Source: Bacteroidota bacterium
GTDB taxonomy: Bacteria > Bacteroidota > Bacteroidia > Chitinophagales > Saprospiraceae
DNA: 64,000 bases
Assembly: GCA_029557915.1 (NCBI GenBank)
Contig: JAKQHS010000061.1
Coordinates: 1-64,000 of the forward strand
Direction: 5' to 3'
In this document: positions 9,181 to 18,553 of the stretch, piece after piece
Layout of the letters: each line of letters begins with the position of its first letter
How positions within the stretch are numbered: the first letter of the stretch is position 1
Notes under the pieces: model-generated
What the model saw: only the letters and a program-made list of their open reading frames with translations
Databases searched by the model: none
Told to the model about the DNA's origin: nothing
Program-made: the position numbers and the translations under genes

Positions 9181-10116
9181 TCAGTCCAATGCTCTGAACG
9201 AACAAATCAAATTGAAGGATTCCCCCATCGAAGTGGACATTGAATCATATTTTTTCAAAACTCCCTTTTTACCCACCCGATAAAAAAAACGATATCCTGT
9301 TTGCATCAAAAATGAACTGAGTTGCAAAGCAGTAGAGCCATAGTTGCCAAGAGTATTTTCATTAATTTCAACCAACAAATTAGGGTGGAATTTTATAAGT
9401 GAATCTAACCCGCCCAACAAAACCATGAGCTCCATACCTTCCACGTCTAATTTTATCCAATCCAGTCTGGAAATTTTTTCCTGCCTGACCCAGTCATCAA
9501 GAGTTATAACCCGGATTCGATCTCCCATCAGGGATTGATCAGGATCTAATTTTAAGTTTAGATTTCCATAATTAATTATGCTCGACCGATGCTCAGTGTT
9601 TGGATTTGAGATGGTCGCTTGCGCGGGATATGCACCTAGGGCAATATTCTGGGCTACTATATTCTTAATTTCACGATTTAATTGTATATTCCAATTGAGT
9701 TGCTTATAAAAACAAGAGGGCTCGAAGGCATAAACCCGACCTTCAGGGACCAACTTTGCCAATATCAGAGTCCAGGCTCCGATATTCGCTCCGATATCCA
9801 AAATCACTTCCTTGGGTTTAATTAGCCTTTTTAAAGCCCATATCTCCTTAGCCTCATAAAAACCAGTGTAAAATATAGTGCTTCCAATATGCTCAACCGG
9901 ATTCACACATATTGAAAGGTTATGATCGTAGTTGTGAATAACAATCCAGGCAGAGGGCAATGTTTTCTTAAAGGGCCTCAACAATATATTTAAGCCGTAG
10001 CCCAAAATTCGAAACCTATAGGTATAAATGGATTGACGGGCAATGGTTGCCATAAATTCAATGAAACGGTACCTGCTGGGAATGTTCACAAAATCTGATC
10101 CAACCGTGAAACACAC
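9181..10116 (-). CDS. FkbM-family SAM-dependent methyltransferase
   Basis: 311 residues. The class I SAM-binding motif DIGANIG is at 107-113, an acidic loop YAFEPS at 129-134, and the FkbM hallmark KLDVEGMEL at 222-230. FkbM enzymes O-methylate sugars or polyketides; within a glycan locus, sugar O-methylation is the natural reading. The first GTG (10116) gives a long N-terminal extension; ATG at residue 22 (MATIARQ) is an alternative start. It lies 2 bases after the GT at 10119 and 1 base before the GT at 7986. The base composition is more AT-rich than the mannose/fucose genes upstream. A second FkbM gene sits at 37813. Confidence 0.85.
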   Translation of the reverse strand: MCFTVGSDFVNIPSRYRFIEFMATIARQSIYTYRFRILGYGLNILLRPFKKTLPSAWIVIHNYDHNLSICVNPVEHIGSTIFYTGFYEAKEIWALKRLIKPKEVILDIGANIGAWTLILAKLVPEGRVYAFEPSCFYKQLNWNIQLNREIKNIVAQNIALGAYPAQATISNPNTEHRSSIINYGNLNLKLDPDQSLMGDRIRVITLDDWVRQEKISRLDWIKLDVEGMELMVLLGGLDSLIKFHPNLLVEINENTLGNYGSTALQLSSFLMQTGYRFFYRVGKKGVLKKYDSMSTSMGESFNLICSFRALD

Positions 10117-10118
10117 AT

Positions 10119-11417
10119 TTAATCCCTCCCTAAACGGATTCGATGTGATTCTACATAATTTCTTAGACTTTTAACCAAAATCAGGCTCTGAGAATTCCGG
10201 GAAAAAATATCCTGTTGGCCTGTATCTATTCCTCTGCGGATCAATTTACCTTCAAGCCATTCGCAATACCATTTTTCCAGTTGCGCAGCTCCCTCGGCTG
10301 CCGTTGAACAGGAGGCCCCGGAACCTGTTTCTTCGATCAACCGGTCCAGCCCGTTTTCATCGGAAGGCACGATCAGGATTTTTGCTCCGGACCTCAGATA
10401 ATCATAGACTTTGGTGCTAATGTAACATTTGTACCCCGGCCACCCGTGATACATCAAAATTTGAGATTTCGCCATGATCACAATGGCTTCCCTATACGGC
10501 AATCTTGATTCAACAACCTCCACCTGTTCAAATGGAAGGGTTTCCCTGATAAGATTTACCAACGCCTTTGATCCTGGTGCAATAAATTTTACTTTTACCT
10601 TTTCCGGACGATTTTGAAGGAACACATTTAGGGAGCCCAGGAAGGCATGTATGAATTCCCTTGGGTACAAGGTTCCGATAATGGAAATGGTAAAATCTTC
10701 AAACTCCTTTTGAGGAGGTATCTCATTCCATATTTCACTGTCGAATCCATTGGAGATCATTAATCTTTTATCCGTGGGAATATGGAGTATATCCAACCAC
10801 TCTTTGTTAAGACTGAAAACCAACTGAGCCGATGTTATGCTTCTGCGCATATACCATTTCTCCAACAGAATCTTAACCTTTTTATTAAATGGCAAAAGGC
10901 CGAAATCACGGTACATTTCATGATAATAAAGATCCCTGAAATCAATGACATAGGGCATCCCGTATTTTACAGCGGTTTTAGAAACCAGCCGGACCAGGTT
11001 AGTCGGCCCGGACTCTACCAGGATGATATCCGGTTTATTGGTTTCCAGTACCTGGGCCAGGTATTTCCTGAAATAGGCATTATAGGATTCCTGGCAGGTG
11101 CGCCCGGCAAGCAATTGGATCAGGTAAACCGCCTTCCATAAACCGGTCCGCCTCAGGAACCCCTTTTCATAATACGTAAACCAGGAATTTTTAAAGGGGG
11201 TCCTGTACACATGCACCGCACCCTCTTCACTGATGGAAAATGCCGTGCTCAAGGGCTTGCGGTATTCTTCCGCGCTGGTTTCCTTTCCGCTGAAATGCCT
11301 GGTCAAAACCCGGACTTTCCAGCCCTGTTCCGCCATGGCTTTAGCAAAATACCGGGGCCTGAACCCATTGACGCTCATGGCCGGAGGATAGGTGAAGGTG
11401 ACGATCAGTACGGTCAA
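10119..11417 (-). CDS. Glycosyltransferase (GT-B, family 4-like)
   Basis: 432 residues with a GT4-like N-terminal domain (TFTYPPAMSVNGFRPRYFAK, then VIDFRDLYY near residue 170) and a weaker C-terminal donor domain (STKVYDYLRSGAKILIVPSD). The DFRD motif is shared with the neighbour at 11432, suggesting a common subfamily. No in-frame ATG exists near the expected beginning; TTG at 11417 gives the natural start MTVLIVTFTYPP. The gap to the next gene upstream is a short AT-rich octamer repeat (ATTAAAGA units, about 11429-11452). Sugar specificity is unknown. Confidence 0.8.
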   Translation of the reverse strand: MTVLIVTFTYPPAMSVNGFRPRYFAKAMAEQGWKVRVLTRHFSGKETSAEEYRKPLSTAFSISEEGAVHVYRTPFKNSWFTYYEKGFLRRTGLWKAVYLIQLLAGRTCQESYNAYFRKYLAQVLETNKPDIILVESGPTNLVRLVSKTAVKYGMPYVIDFRDLYYHEMYRDFGLLPFNKKVKILLEKWYMRRSITSAQLVFSLNKEWLDILHIPTDKRLMISNGFDSEIWNEIPPQKEFEDFTISIIGTLYPREFIHAFLGSLNVFLQNRPEKVKVKFIAPGSKALVNLIRETLPFEQVEVVESRLPYREAIVIMAKSQILMYHGWPGYKCYISTKVYDYLRSGAKILIVPSDENGLDRLIEETGSGASCSTAAEGAAQLEKWYCEWLEGKLIRRGIDTGQQDIFSRNSQSLILVKSLRNYVESHRIRLGRD

Positions 11418-11431
11418 CTTTAAATAAATAA

Positions 11432-12709
11432 TTAAAGAATTAAAGAATTAAAGCTTTTGGACAGGTATGCTTCAATCCCCTTGATCTGTTTTGACCAGTC
11501 GTAGGAATCCAGGACTTCCTGGGGAATTTCCTCCACCCTTCCGTTTTGCCTCCATTGCCTGTAATGCCGGAGAATAAACTGCCGGATCAGGTTTTTGTCC
11601 TCCTCCCGGTTATAGGCAAGAAGACTATTGGGCAACTTGCGGTATATTCCTTCAAGTTCCGTATCCCGGTCCCCTTCAATCAGGCAGAGGATGGGTTTGC
11701 GCGCCATCAGGTATTCGTTGAATTTCCCATGGATGATTCCCTTGACGTCGAGGGTGGCCCAGGTGAGGACGAGGTTGATCTGGGCGTTGGTTTGTTTTTC
11801 AAGGGCTTCGTTCACCGGCAGCTGATGACGGATGCTGGCCCAGTCCAGTAACCCATGCTGTTTCATCCAGGTTCGCCAATAGTTGGCATGCAAACCGGAA
11901 TACTGAATCGAAAGCGATTCCGAAAACCGGTCTTCCGTTGCACACAATTCTCTTAATACGTCAAAAAATACCCCAGCCCCCTGGAGGAGGGTATAGATCA
12001 TGCCCGTGTAGTTGATGATGAATTTTTCAGATGGGCTCTGCCGCGGCACTGCCTGCACCGCCTTACCGGGAAGTCCATTGTAAATGACCTCCGCCTTTTT
12101 GCAGTAAACACTGGCCCAGAATTCTGCCACACCACGGGTCACCGCAGTCAGGTGATCCATATCCCGGATCAGGGACCGGATCCATTTTTCCTGGTAATGA
12201 GGGTTTTCCTTCTCCATCCAAAGCACATCCCTGAAATCCCCGATCCAGACCAGGCCGGGATGTTTATGTTTGAGGTCCTGCGCGATAAAATGGTCCGCCA
12301 TGGGGCGATAGGAAGAAAAGAGATGGGTGATGCCGTGGCGCCCGAGAATCTCCAATCCGGTACGCCTGGCCTTATTCAAATAAAAGCCCCCTCCTTCGGC
12401 CAGCCATTTGTTGAAGGGATGAGTCAGCAGCAATTCGTATCCCCAACGGATCCAGCGGCCCGGACGAACGACGGAGGAAGTCACTCCATTCCTCACTCCA
12501 AAAAACATCAGGATCCTGCGATAATCCCAGGCAGATACCGGATGCATTTTAATCTTATCCGGCAAGACCAGGTCGGACGCCATCCTGCCCATAACATGAA
12601 CTTCATACCCGGCATCGGCCAAAGCCTTGCTTAAATAATAATTCCGGGTAGCCGTCAGCGTTTGCTGGTGATAATAATAGGAAATGAATAGGATTTTGAC
12701 TTTTGTCAC
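11432..12709 (-). CDS. Glycosyltransferase (GT-B, family 4-like)
   Basis: 425 residues. The N-terminal half has the GT4 opening ILFISYYYHQQTLTATRNYYLSK, with nucleotide-sugar/acceptor motif WIGDFRDVLW in the middle. The C-terminal half has GKFNEYLMARKPILCLIEGD, a degenerate GT4 donor motif. GTG at 12709 is the start that gives MTKVKILF. It is 5 bases downstream of the GT4 at 12715. Its C-terminus runs into the ATTAAAGA repeat tract. It probably adds one residue of the polysaccharide repeat; neither sugar nor linkage can be assigned. Confidence 0.78.
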   Translation of the reverse strand: MTKVKILFISYYYHQQTLTATRNYYLSKALADAGYEVHVMGRMASDLVLPDKIKMHPVSAWDYRRILMFFGVRNGVTSSVVRPGRWIRWGYELLLTHPFNKWLAEGGGFYLNKARRTGLEILGRHGITHLFSSYRPMADHFIAQDLKHKHPGLVWIGDFRDVLWMEKENPHYQEKWIRSLIRDMDHLTAVTRGVAEFWASVYCKKAEVIYNGLPGKAVQAVPRQSPSEKFIINYTGMIYTLLQGAGVFFDVLRELCATEDRFSESLSIQYSGLHANYWRTWMKQHGLLDWASIRHQLPVNEALEKQTNAQINLVLTWATLDVKGIIHGKFNEYLMARKPILCLIEGDRDTELEGIYRKLPNSLLAYNREEDKNLIRQFILRHYRQWRQNGRVEEIPQEVLDSYDWSKQIKGIEAYLSKSFNSLIL

Positions 12710-12714
12710 CGGTC

Positions 12715-13830
12715 TCAGGCCAAAGGCTTCAGGAACTGTTTATAAATTTCCAGGTATTTGCCGGCCACCACAGGAAAATCAAACCGGGCCAGGAGCTCAG
12801 CACGGGTCAGCCCCATTTGCCCCTTATCGAATTCCCTAATGGCCTGATCAATCCTTTGACTGATATCCAATTCATTGGAAAAAAGCGGCAGAATTTGAAG
12901 GCCGGGTACATGGGGGAATTCGTCAATCCCCCTGTTCTGGAGGGCAACTACAGGCACCCGGCAGGCAAGAGCTTCCAGGGCGGCTACTCCGAAAGATTCG
13001 GACCGGCTCATCAGGAGAAAACAGGATGCGGATTGCAATAAGGGCAACCAGTCCTCCACCTTCTTTTCTCCCCAAAGCAGGATCTTCCCCTTCATGCCAA
13101 GCTGATGTATCAGCTGTTCCAGGTTGTGCCGTTCCGGGCCATCACCAATGATGTGCAGGCAGGCGTCGGGGTATCCCTTTTGCCACTTGGTAAAAGCTTT
13201 GATCCCAAGACCCACTTGTTTGTTTTGGTCGAGGGTATTTACCATCATCAGGTGCCGGGGAAAAGCCGTCCGGCCAGGTTTAAAGACTTTAAAATCAATG
13301 GTATTGGGCATCACGTGGATGTCGTTATGGATATATTCAGCATAACTTTCTTTGAGGTACCGGCTGACTGCAAATACGGGCGCCTGTTTTCCAAGATATC
13401 GCTTGATCAGAAATTGTTCCAAAATATTGATTTTCTTCTCGGCAATTTTAGAACTGTGTTCGGTATACAAAAATGGGATGCCGTATTTTTTTTTAAGAAG
13501 GTGTGCGATGGCAAGTACGGGATAGCTGTGGATGTGAACCAGGTCAGGCCGGCCGTGCAAAGTCAAATATTTTTTAAAAGTGCCTAAATACGACCGGAGG
13601 GAACCCGCATTCCAAATCGGATACAATTGGCCCCTGCCCGGGAAAAAAGAATACCAGATCTCCACTCCAGGTCCTGCCAGGCTGACCGGGGGAAGTTTCT
13701 CGCCAGTCTGGAACAGAACATTGACTTTGATCCCTTCCCTGGCTAGGGCAAGAGCCAGATCCTTCATCGCCTTACCTTTTACCGGATGTTGGGGTGTTTC
13801 GAACCAGGAGGGAATGAAGAGGATGTGCAT
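12715..13830 (-). CDS. Family 4 glycosyltransferase
   Basis: 371 residues, standard GT4 length. Motifs in order: ILFIPSWFETPQHPVKGKAMKD at the N-terminus (with a 20-residue limit I give only its start and end here: FIPSW to GKAMKD), HIHSYPVLAIAHLLKKKYGI, FLYTEHSS, a conserved linker HLMMVNTLDQNKQVGLGIKA, then donor-site ESFGVAALEALACRVPVVA. The E-F-G-x6-E pattern is the retaining GT4 phosphate-binding signature. ATG at 13830. It follows manC by 30 bases and likely shares its transcript. It is probably a mannosyl- or fucosyl-transferase by neighbourhood, which is inference only. Confidence 0.85.
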   Translation of the reverse strand: MHILFIPSWFETPQHPVKGKAMKDLALALAREGIKVNVLFQTGEKLPPVSLAGPGVEIWYSFFPGRGQLYPIWNAGSLRSYLGTFKKYLTLHGRPDLVHIHSYPVLAIAHLLKKKYGIPFLYTEHSSKIAEKKINILEQFLIKRYLGKQAPVFAVSRYLKESYAEYIHNDIHVMPNTIDFKVFKPGRTAFPRHLMMVNTLDQNKQVGLGIKAFTKWQKGYPDACLHIIGDGPERHNLEQLIHQLGMKGKILLWGEKKVEDWLPLLQSASCFLLMSRSESFGVAALEALACRVPVVALQNRGIDEFPHVPGLQILPLFSNELDISQRIDQAIREFDKGQMGLTRAELLARFDFPVVAGKYLEIYKQFLKPLA

Positions 13831-13860
13831 GTTTTGATGCTCCGGAACGACGGCGGTGGT

Positions 13861-14904
13861 TTAAACCGCCGCTACGCTCTTTTTAATCTCCTGCTCATTC
13901 TTCCGCGGGTAAATCAACAAAGCCTCCCCGCTGTCGATCACAATAAAATCTTCCAGGCCACGGATAATGGCCTGCTTGCCTTGAGGAAGGGTGACCAGGT
14001 TGTTGGCGGCCTCCTCCTGCAACAGTTTACCGCCAATGCATACGTTGCCCTGTTTATCTTTATCACTGGCTTCATAGACGGAGGACCAGATGCCCAGGTC
14101 TGACCAGTCAAAGCCGGCCGGGACCGTATAAACGTGCGCCGATTTTTCCATGATTGCGAAGTCGACGGATACATTTTCGGTGAGGGGATACTGGCTGGCC
14201 AGGAAAGCTTCTTCCGCTCCGGTATTGTAATGGCTTTCACCATGGCTAAGAATCTTATAAATACCTGGAGCCAGTGAATGATACTCCCGGATAATGGTAT
14301 TGACATGCCAGGCAAACATACCCGCGTTCCAGAGATATTTTCCGGAGCTCAGATAAAATTTGGCCGAATCCAGGTTGGGCTTTTCCACAAACTGTTCGAC
14401 TTTTTTCACTGAGCCGTCTTGGTTTTCTTCCATTTTGATATAACCGTAGCCCGTCTCCGGCCGGGTCGGTATAATGCCGATGGTGACGATGGCCTCATGC
14501 CTGGAGGCGTATTCCAGGGCTTCCAGGGCATTTTCCCGGAATGCATCCGTATCCCGGATCAGATGGTCTGAGGGTACAAATAGACAGGTGGCTTCGGGGT
14601 CTCTCTTTCTGATTTTCAAGGCTGCCAGCAGGATGCAGGGTGCCGTATTGTTGCGGCTGGGTTCACAAATGATCTGGTCATCCGGAAGGTCCGGCAATTG
14701 TTCGTTGATGAGGCCCCGGTATTTTTCATTGGTGACGATATAGATATTTTGAGGAGGTATCCAGCCTTCAAAGCGCGCGACGGTCATTTGAATAAATGTC
14801 TTTCCGGTACCCAGGATATCCAGGAATTGTTTGGGTTTGGATTCTGTGCTGAGCGGCCAGAAGCGGGTTCCTGCTCCGCCGGCCATGATTATTGCGTGAT
14901 ACAT
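13861..14904 (-). CDS. manC: Mannose-1-phosphate guanylyltransferase
   Basis: The enzyme makes GDP-mannose from mannose-1-phosphate and GTP in the cytoplasm, the precursor for the Gmd/Fcl branch encoded next door. The pyrophosphorylase signature GGAGTRFWPLS is at residues 9-19, followed by K-P-K-Q-F at 23-27 and VEKPNL in the sugar-binding region. I chose ATG at 14904 (MYHAIIMAGG) over the open frame beginning at 14937, because the extra 11 residues precede the conserved start. At 347 residues it is the short monofunctional form without the C-terminal phosphomannose isomerase domain. It lies directly downstream of fcl. Confidence 0.92.
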   Translation of the reverse strand: MYHAIIMAGGAGTRFWPLSTESKPKQFLDILGTGKTFIQMTVARFEGWIPPQNIYIVTNEKYRGLINEQLPDLPDDQIICEPSRNNTAPCILLAALKIRKRDPEATCLFVPSDHLIRDTDAFRENALEALEYASRHEAIVTIGIIPTRPETGYGYIKMEENQDGSVKKVEQFVEKPNLDSAKFYLSSGKYLWNAGMFAWHVNTIIREYHSLAPGIYKILSHGESHYNTGAEEAFLASQYPLTENVSVDFAIMEKSAHVYTVPAGFDWSDLGIWSSVYEASDKDKQGNVCIGGKLLQEEAANNLVTLPQGKQAIIRGLEDFIVIDSGEALLIYPRKNEQEIKKSVAAV

Positions 14905-14940
14905 TAGTAGAAGGTTTGAGGTTTGAGAAAAAACCAAGGT

Positions 14941-15867
14941 TTAAAATTGATCCTTGATTTCTTCGAATACCATTTTGATGCCGTCTTCGAGTTTGATTTT
15001 TGCGGTCCAGCCCATCTGATTGATCCGGCTCACATCCATTAGCTTGCGGGGGGTACCATCCGGCTTGGAGGAGTCATGTACTATTTTTCCCTTGTACCCG
15101 GTAATCCCGGCAATCAGGGCCGCGAGGTCTTTGATCTGAAGGTCCAGGCCGGTGCCGATATTGATATGGCCTTCCTGGTCATAGTGCAGCATGAGAAAGA
15201 CGCAGCCATCCGCGCAATCGTCCACGTGCATGAATTCCCGGTAAGGCGTGCCCGTTCCCCAAAGAACCACCTCAGGGGCCCCGGATTTTACCGCTTCAAT
15301 AAACTTGCGCAGCAAGGCCGGCAAGACATGGCTGGTCTTCAGGTCATAATTGTCATTCGGGCCATAAAGATTGGTGGGCATGGCTGAAATAAAACGGCAA
15401 CCGTACTGGGCCCGGTAGGCATCGCACATTTTAATGCCTGCTATTTTGGCAACGGCATAGGGCTCATTGGTCGGTTCCAAAGGCCCTGTCAGTAAATACT
15501 CTTCTTTCAGGGGCTGCGGCGCCAGTTTAGGATAGATGCAGGAGGATCCCAGAAACAGAAGTTTATTTACCCCATGCTGCCAGGCGCCATGGATCACGTG
15601 GTTTTGCATCATCAGGTTTTCATACAGGAACTGGGCCCGGTAGGTGTTGTTCGCGGCAATCCCTCCAACCCTGGCGGCTGCCATGAATACGTACTCCGGT
15701 TTCTCCCGCCTGTAAAAATCATCCACGGCAGCCTGGTCCAGGAGGTTCAGTTCTGAGGAAGGGGCGTAGACCAGGTTGTTATAACCCAGGCTTTTAAGTT
15801 TTCGGAGGATGGCGCTACCGACCATTCCCCGGTGGCCTGCTATATATATTTTGGAATCCGGCTTCAA
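14941..15867 (-). CDS. fcl: GDP-L-fucose synthase
   Basis: This short-chain dehydrogenase/reductase epimerises and reduces GDP-4-keto-6-deoxymannose to GDP-L-fucose using NADPH. Visible motifs: GHRGMVGS at 11-18 (dinucleotide binding), GSSCIYP at 107-113 with Ser/Cys of the active site, and Y137-x3-K141 (YAVAK), matching the E. coli GMER active-site numbering within one residue. Start is TTG at 15867; no ATG is available upstream of the conserved IYIAGHRG. It is separated from gmd by a repeat-bounded GxxExxY gene, although gmd-fcl are usually adjacent, so that cassette looks inserted. Confidence 0.93.
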   Translation of the reverse strand: MKPDSKIYIAGHRGMVGSAILRKLKSLGYNNLVYAPSSELNLLDQAAVDDFYRREKPEYVFMAAARVGGIAANNTYRAQFLYENLMMQNHVIHGAWQHGVNKLLFLGSSCIYPKLAPQPLKEEYLLTGPLEPTNEPYAVAKIAGIKMCDAYRAQYGCRFISAMPTNLYGPNDNYDLKTSHVLPALLRKFIEAVKSGAPEVVLWGTGTPYREFMHVDDCADGCVFLMLHYDQEGHINIGTGLDLQIKDLAALIAGITGYKGKIVHDSSKPDGTPRKLMDVSRINQMGWTAKIKLEDGIKMVFEEIKDQF

Positions 15868-16148
15868 AGGTCCTTCTGATGGTTTCTCGCAAAGGCGCGA
15901 AGGCGCAAAGATAAGAGGTAGTTTTTAGTGCATAGGAGGGAAGAAATTAGGGGATGTTTCTCGCAAAGACTCGAAGGCGCAAAGTTTGATGGTGTTTCTC
16001 GCAAAGACGCGAAGGCGCAAAGTTTGATCGTGTTTCTCGCAAAGACTCGAAGGCGCAAAGTTTGATGTGTTTTTCGCAAAGGCGCGAAGGCGCAAAGTTT
16101 GATGGTGTTTCTCGCAAAGGCGCGAAGACGCAAAGTTTGAAAGCTGAT
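15868..16148. repeat. Direct-repeat tract, CGCAAAGGCGCGAAGGCGCAAAG family
   Basis: About seven imperfect copies of a roughly 35-base unit built on 'TTTCTCGCAAAG-CGCGAAGGCGCAAAG-TTTGATG' occupy this gap. Each copy itself contains internal 8-9 base near-repeats (GCAAAGGC/GCGAAGGC). Open frames here translate the repeat (RLRAFARN-type strings) and are not genes. The tract abuts the start of fcl on one side and the 3' end of the GxxExxY gene on the other. Confidence 0.85.
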
Positions 16149-16526
16149 TTATAGATTGTTAACGATTCTGGTAATGCCATCTTTAATCAAGGCTTCATTA
16201 AAGTTGACCAGTAATCCCAATTTCATACCGGTCAGTTTCAGATAGGTAAGCATTTGTCTTTTATGTACTGGTAAAACGGTTTCGATTGATTTAATTTCAA
16301 TGATCAGCTTATCATCAACAATCAAATCTGCCCTGAAGCCAATATCCATTTTTTTATCTTTCCAGCGTACCGGGATTCCCTTTTGTCTTTCAACCTTAAA
16401 TCCCATTTGGATCAATTCATAATACAATACTTCTTCATAAACAGATTCAAATAGCCCTGCTCCTAGCTGAGTGTGGATTTGATAACAAAGGTCCACGACA
16501 ATGGTGGCTAATTCGTTTTCAGTCAT
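16149..16526 (-). CDS. GxxExxY protein (PD-(D/E)XK nuclease-like fold)
   Basis: 125 residues, full length for the family. The name-giving motif is G24-L-F-E27-S-V-Y30. A PD-(D/E)XK-like core is present as D67 in RADLIVDD and E77-x-K79 in IIEIKS. Function is unknown; the fold resembles restriction-type nucleases. The gene lies between gmd and fcl and is flanked on both sides by CGCAAAG-type repeats, in the same orientation on the left and in mixed orientation on the right. That context, and its unrelatedness to sugar metabolism, suggest an inserted cassette. Confidence 0.85.
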   Translation of the reverse strand: MTENELATIVVDLCYQIHTQLGAGLFESVYEEVLYYELIQMGFKVERQKGIPVRWKDKKMDIGFRADLIVDDKLIIEIKSIETVLPVHKRQMLTYLKLTGMKLGLLVNFNEALIKDGITRIVNNL

Positions 16527-16825
16527 TTTTCTCGCTAAGAATTTTGTTTCTCGCTAAGGCACGGAGAATTTATTTCTCGCTAAGACGCTAAGGCGCTAAG
16601 AATTTTGAATTTATTTCTCGCAAAGACGCTAAGGCGCTAAGAATTTTGTTTCTCGATAAGGCGCTAAGGCGCACAGATTTTTTATCCTTTTGGGTACAAA
16701 GGCGCTAAACATTTTAATCAAACCTCTTTGCGTCTTTGCGCCTTTGCGACTTTGCGAGCAAACTAATCCATACACCTTTGCGAGCAATCTAATTCAAGCG
16801 CCTCTGCGCTTTTGCGAGAAACCTT
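16527..16825. repeat. Repeat tract right of GxxExxY gene, direct then inverted copies
   Basis: The first part (about 16530-16700) carries copies of 'TTTCTCGCTAAGACGCTAAGGCGCTAAG', the same family as the tract at 15868 but with CTAAG in place of CAAAG. The second part (about 16725-16825) carries inverted copies ('CTTTGCGTCTTTGCGCCTTTGCG', 'TTTTGCGAGAAAC'). Direct and inverted arms could pair into a long hairpin. No gene is seen. Confidence 0.82.
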
Positions 16826-17938
16826 TCACTCAAATTCATTCCTGATCTTCAACCCCGACTCCTTCAACAACTGGTCCCTTCTGAACAGGGCGACATCTGC
16901 CTGTACCATTTCTTTACAAAGTTGTTGAACCGTATAGCGGGGCTCCCAGTCGAGCAGGGTCCTTGCCTTGGTAGAGTCCCCGATCAGCAGTTCCACTTCG
17001 GTGGGGCGATAATATCCGGGATCCACTCGGACCACGGATTTACCTGCCGGGAGCTGGAATTCCGGCAAGTTGGATCGGATCACTACCCCTTTTTCTTCTT
17101 TTCCTTCACCCTGAAACTCCAATTCAATACCCAACTCCGCAAAGGCCATACGTACAAAGTCACGGACCCGGGTAGTCACTCCGGTCGCAATCACCCAATC
17201 CTCGGCCTGATGGTACTGTAGGATTTTCCACATCAGTTCCACATAATCCTTTGCATGGCCCCAATCCCTTTGCGCATCGAGATTGCCCAGGTACAGGGTA
17301 TCCTGAAGGCCCAGGGCTATTTTGGCGGCCGCCCGGGTGATTTTGCGGGTTACGAAGGTTTCGCCCCTGAGGGGGCTTTCATGGTTAAACAAAATCCCAT
17401 TGCAGGCAAAAATATTATAGGCTTCACGATAATTGACCGTGATCCAGTAAGCATACAATTTGGCTACTCCATAAGGCGACCGGGGATAAAACGGGGTTTT
17501 TTCCGTCTGGGGCACTTCCTGCACCAGGCCATAAAGTTCTGAGGTAGAGGCCTGGTAAATGCGCGTTTTCTTTTCCAGGCCCAGGATGCGGATGGCTTCC
17601 AGTACCCGCAAGGTACCTATCCCGTCCACGTCGGCTGAATATTCCGGTTCCTCAAAACTGACGTGCACGTGGCTCATAGCGCCCAGATTATAGATTTCGT
17701 CCGGCTGGACCTCCTGGACGATGCGTATGATGTTTGTGCTGTCGGAGAGATCGCCGTGATGAAGCACAAAACGCTGATTGTCCACATGGGGGTCCTGATA
17801 AATATCATCGATGCGGGCGGTATTGAACAAGGAAGCCCTCCTTTTAATGCCATGGACCTCATATCCTTTTCGTAATAAAAAATGGGAAAGGTAGGCTCCG
17901 TCCTGGCCGGTGACTCCCGTGATTAAAGCTTTTTTCAT
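16826..17938 (-). CDS. gmd: GDP-mannose 4,6-dehydratase
   Basis: The enzyme converts GDP-D-mannose to GDP-4-keto-6-deoxy-D-mannose, the first step to GDP-L-fucose (then Fcl at 14941). It has 370 residues. [10 protein letters not shown] at 8-17 binds NADP; the catalytic set is S132-E134 (STSELYG at 131-137), Y156 and K160 (YGVAK), which matches the E. coli enzyme position for position. [19 protein letters not shown], the tetramer-forming NADP loop, is also present. ATG start at 17938, three bases after the AbiEii-like gene stops. A second, diverged Gmd-like gene lies at 46102. Confidence 0.94.
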   Translation of the reverse strand: MKKALITGVTGQDGAYLSHFLLRKGYEVHGIKRRASLFNTARIDDIYQDPHVDNQRFVLHHGDLSDSTNIIRIVQEVQPDEIYNLGAMSHVHVSFEEPEYSADVDGIGTLRVLEAIRILGLEKKTRIYQASTSELYGLVQEVPQTEKTPFYPRSPYGVAKLYAYWITVNYREAYNIFACNGILFNHESPLRGETFVTRKITRAAAKIALGLQDTLYLGNLDAQRDWGHAKDYVELMWKILQYHQAEDWVIATGVTTRVRDFVRMAFAELGIELEFQGEGKEEKGVVIRSNLPEFQLPAGKSVVRVDPGYYRPTEVELLIGDSTKARTLLDWEPRYTVQQLCKEMVQADVALFRRDQLLKESGLKIRNEFE

Positions 17939-17941
17939 GCC

Positions 17942-18553
17942 TCAGACAATTTTTTTGTATTCGTTTAGTATAGATTGTTTCATATCATGCCAGGAAATAT
18001 TCTCAAATAGGAAAGGGGGTTGCTGAAGGTCTGCGTCCTTAAAATAACATAGGCTTTTCAAAGCTAAAAACATCGAACCGTCTTCATACTTCGTTTGAAA
18101 AAAACCAAGGATCTCCAATAAAGTATATTTTTTCAACAAATAATACAAATCAATAAAATCCTTTCTGCTTCCCCTGCCCGTAATGGCATTTATTTTCATG
18201 GCGCCGATGTCAGCAGGAGAGGCCATTCGAATGACATCCTCCACAATGCATCCCTCAATCCATGGATATCTGTACTTTACAAAGTCAATTTTTATACCAT
18301 CCAAAAGAAAAATATTGATATTTTTCGATCTGGTGACAGGGACGACAAACCCGTATTGATTCAAAAGCTCCAAAATTTGATCTCCGGACACTTCAGCGTC
18401 GCCAAACAGGTCTATATCCATTGACTTCCTATGGCCGAATTGTAAAGCCAGGGCCGTGCCACCAACCAACCTAAATTCTTTAAGGTCTGGATGTTGCATA
18501 AGGTACCTGATTATTCCCAGAAGTTCGGTTGAAACGGTCTGAGTCTGTAACAT
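17942..18553 (-). CDS. AbiEii/MenA-type nucleotidyltransferase, putative toxin
   Basis: With ATG at 18553 the protein has 203 residues; the frame is open 12 codons further (to 18589) but that part lies within the upstream gene. It has the nucleotidyltransferase core LVGGTALALQFGHR...MDIDLF (GG at 31-32, D46-x-D48) and RGSRKDFIDLYYLL further on, as in AbiEii/type IV toxins. Family knowledge: such enzymes modify tRNA or other acceptors and are paired with an upstream antitoxin. Here the partner is the DUF6922-like gene, overlapping by 43 bases. The pair sits between gmd and a GT2, so it is an accessory insertion in the sugar operon. Confidence 0.8.
   Translation of the reverse strand: MLQTQTVSTELLGIIRYLMQHPDLKEFRLVGGTALALQFGHRKSMDIDLFGDAEVSGDQILELLNQYGFVVPVTRSKNINIFLLDGIKIDFVKYRYPWIEGCIVEDVIRMASPADIGAMKINAITGRGSRKDFIDLYYLLKKYTLLEILGFFQTKYEDGSMFLALKSLCYFKDADLQQPPFLFENISWHDMKQSILNEYKKIV

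Noticed and set aside
15864-16180. Two overlapping open frames with RLRAFARN-type repeats as a repeat protein
   Set aside because: They translate the nucleotide repeat in two frames, extend over the fcl start and have no conserved features.
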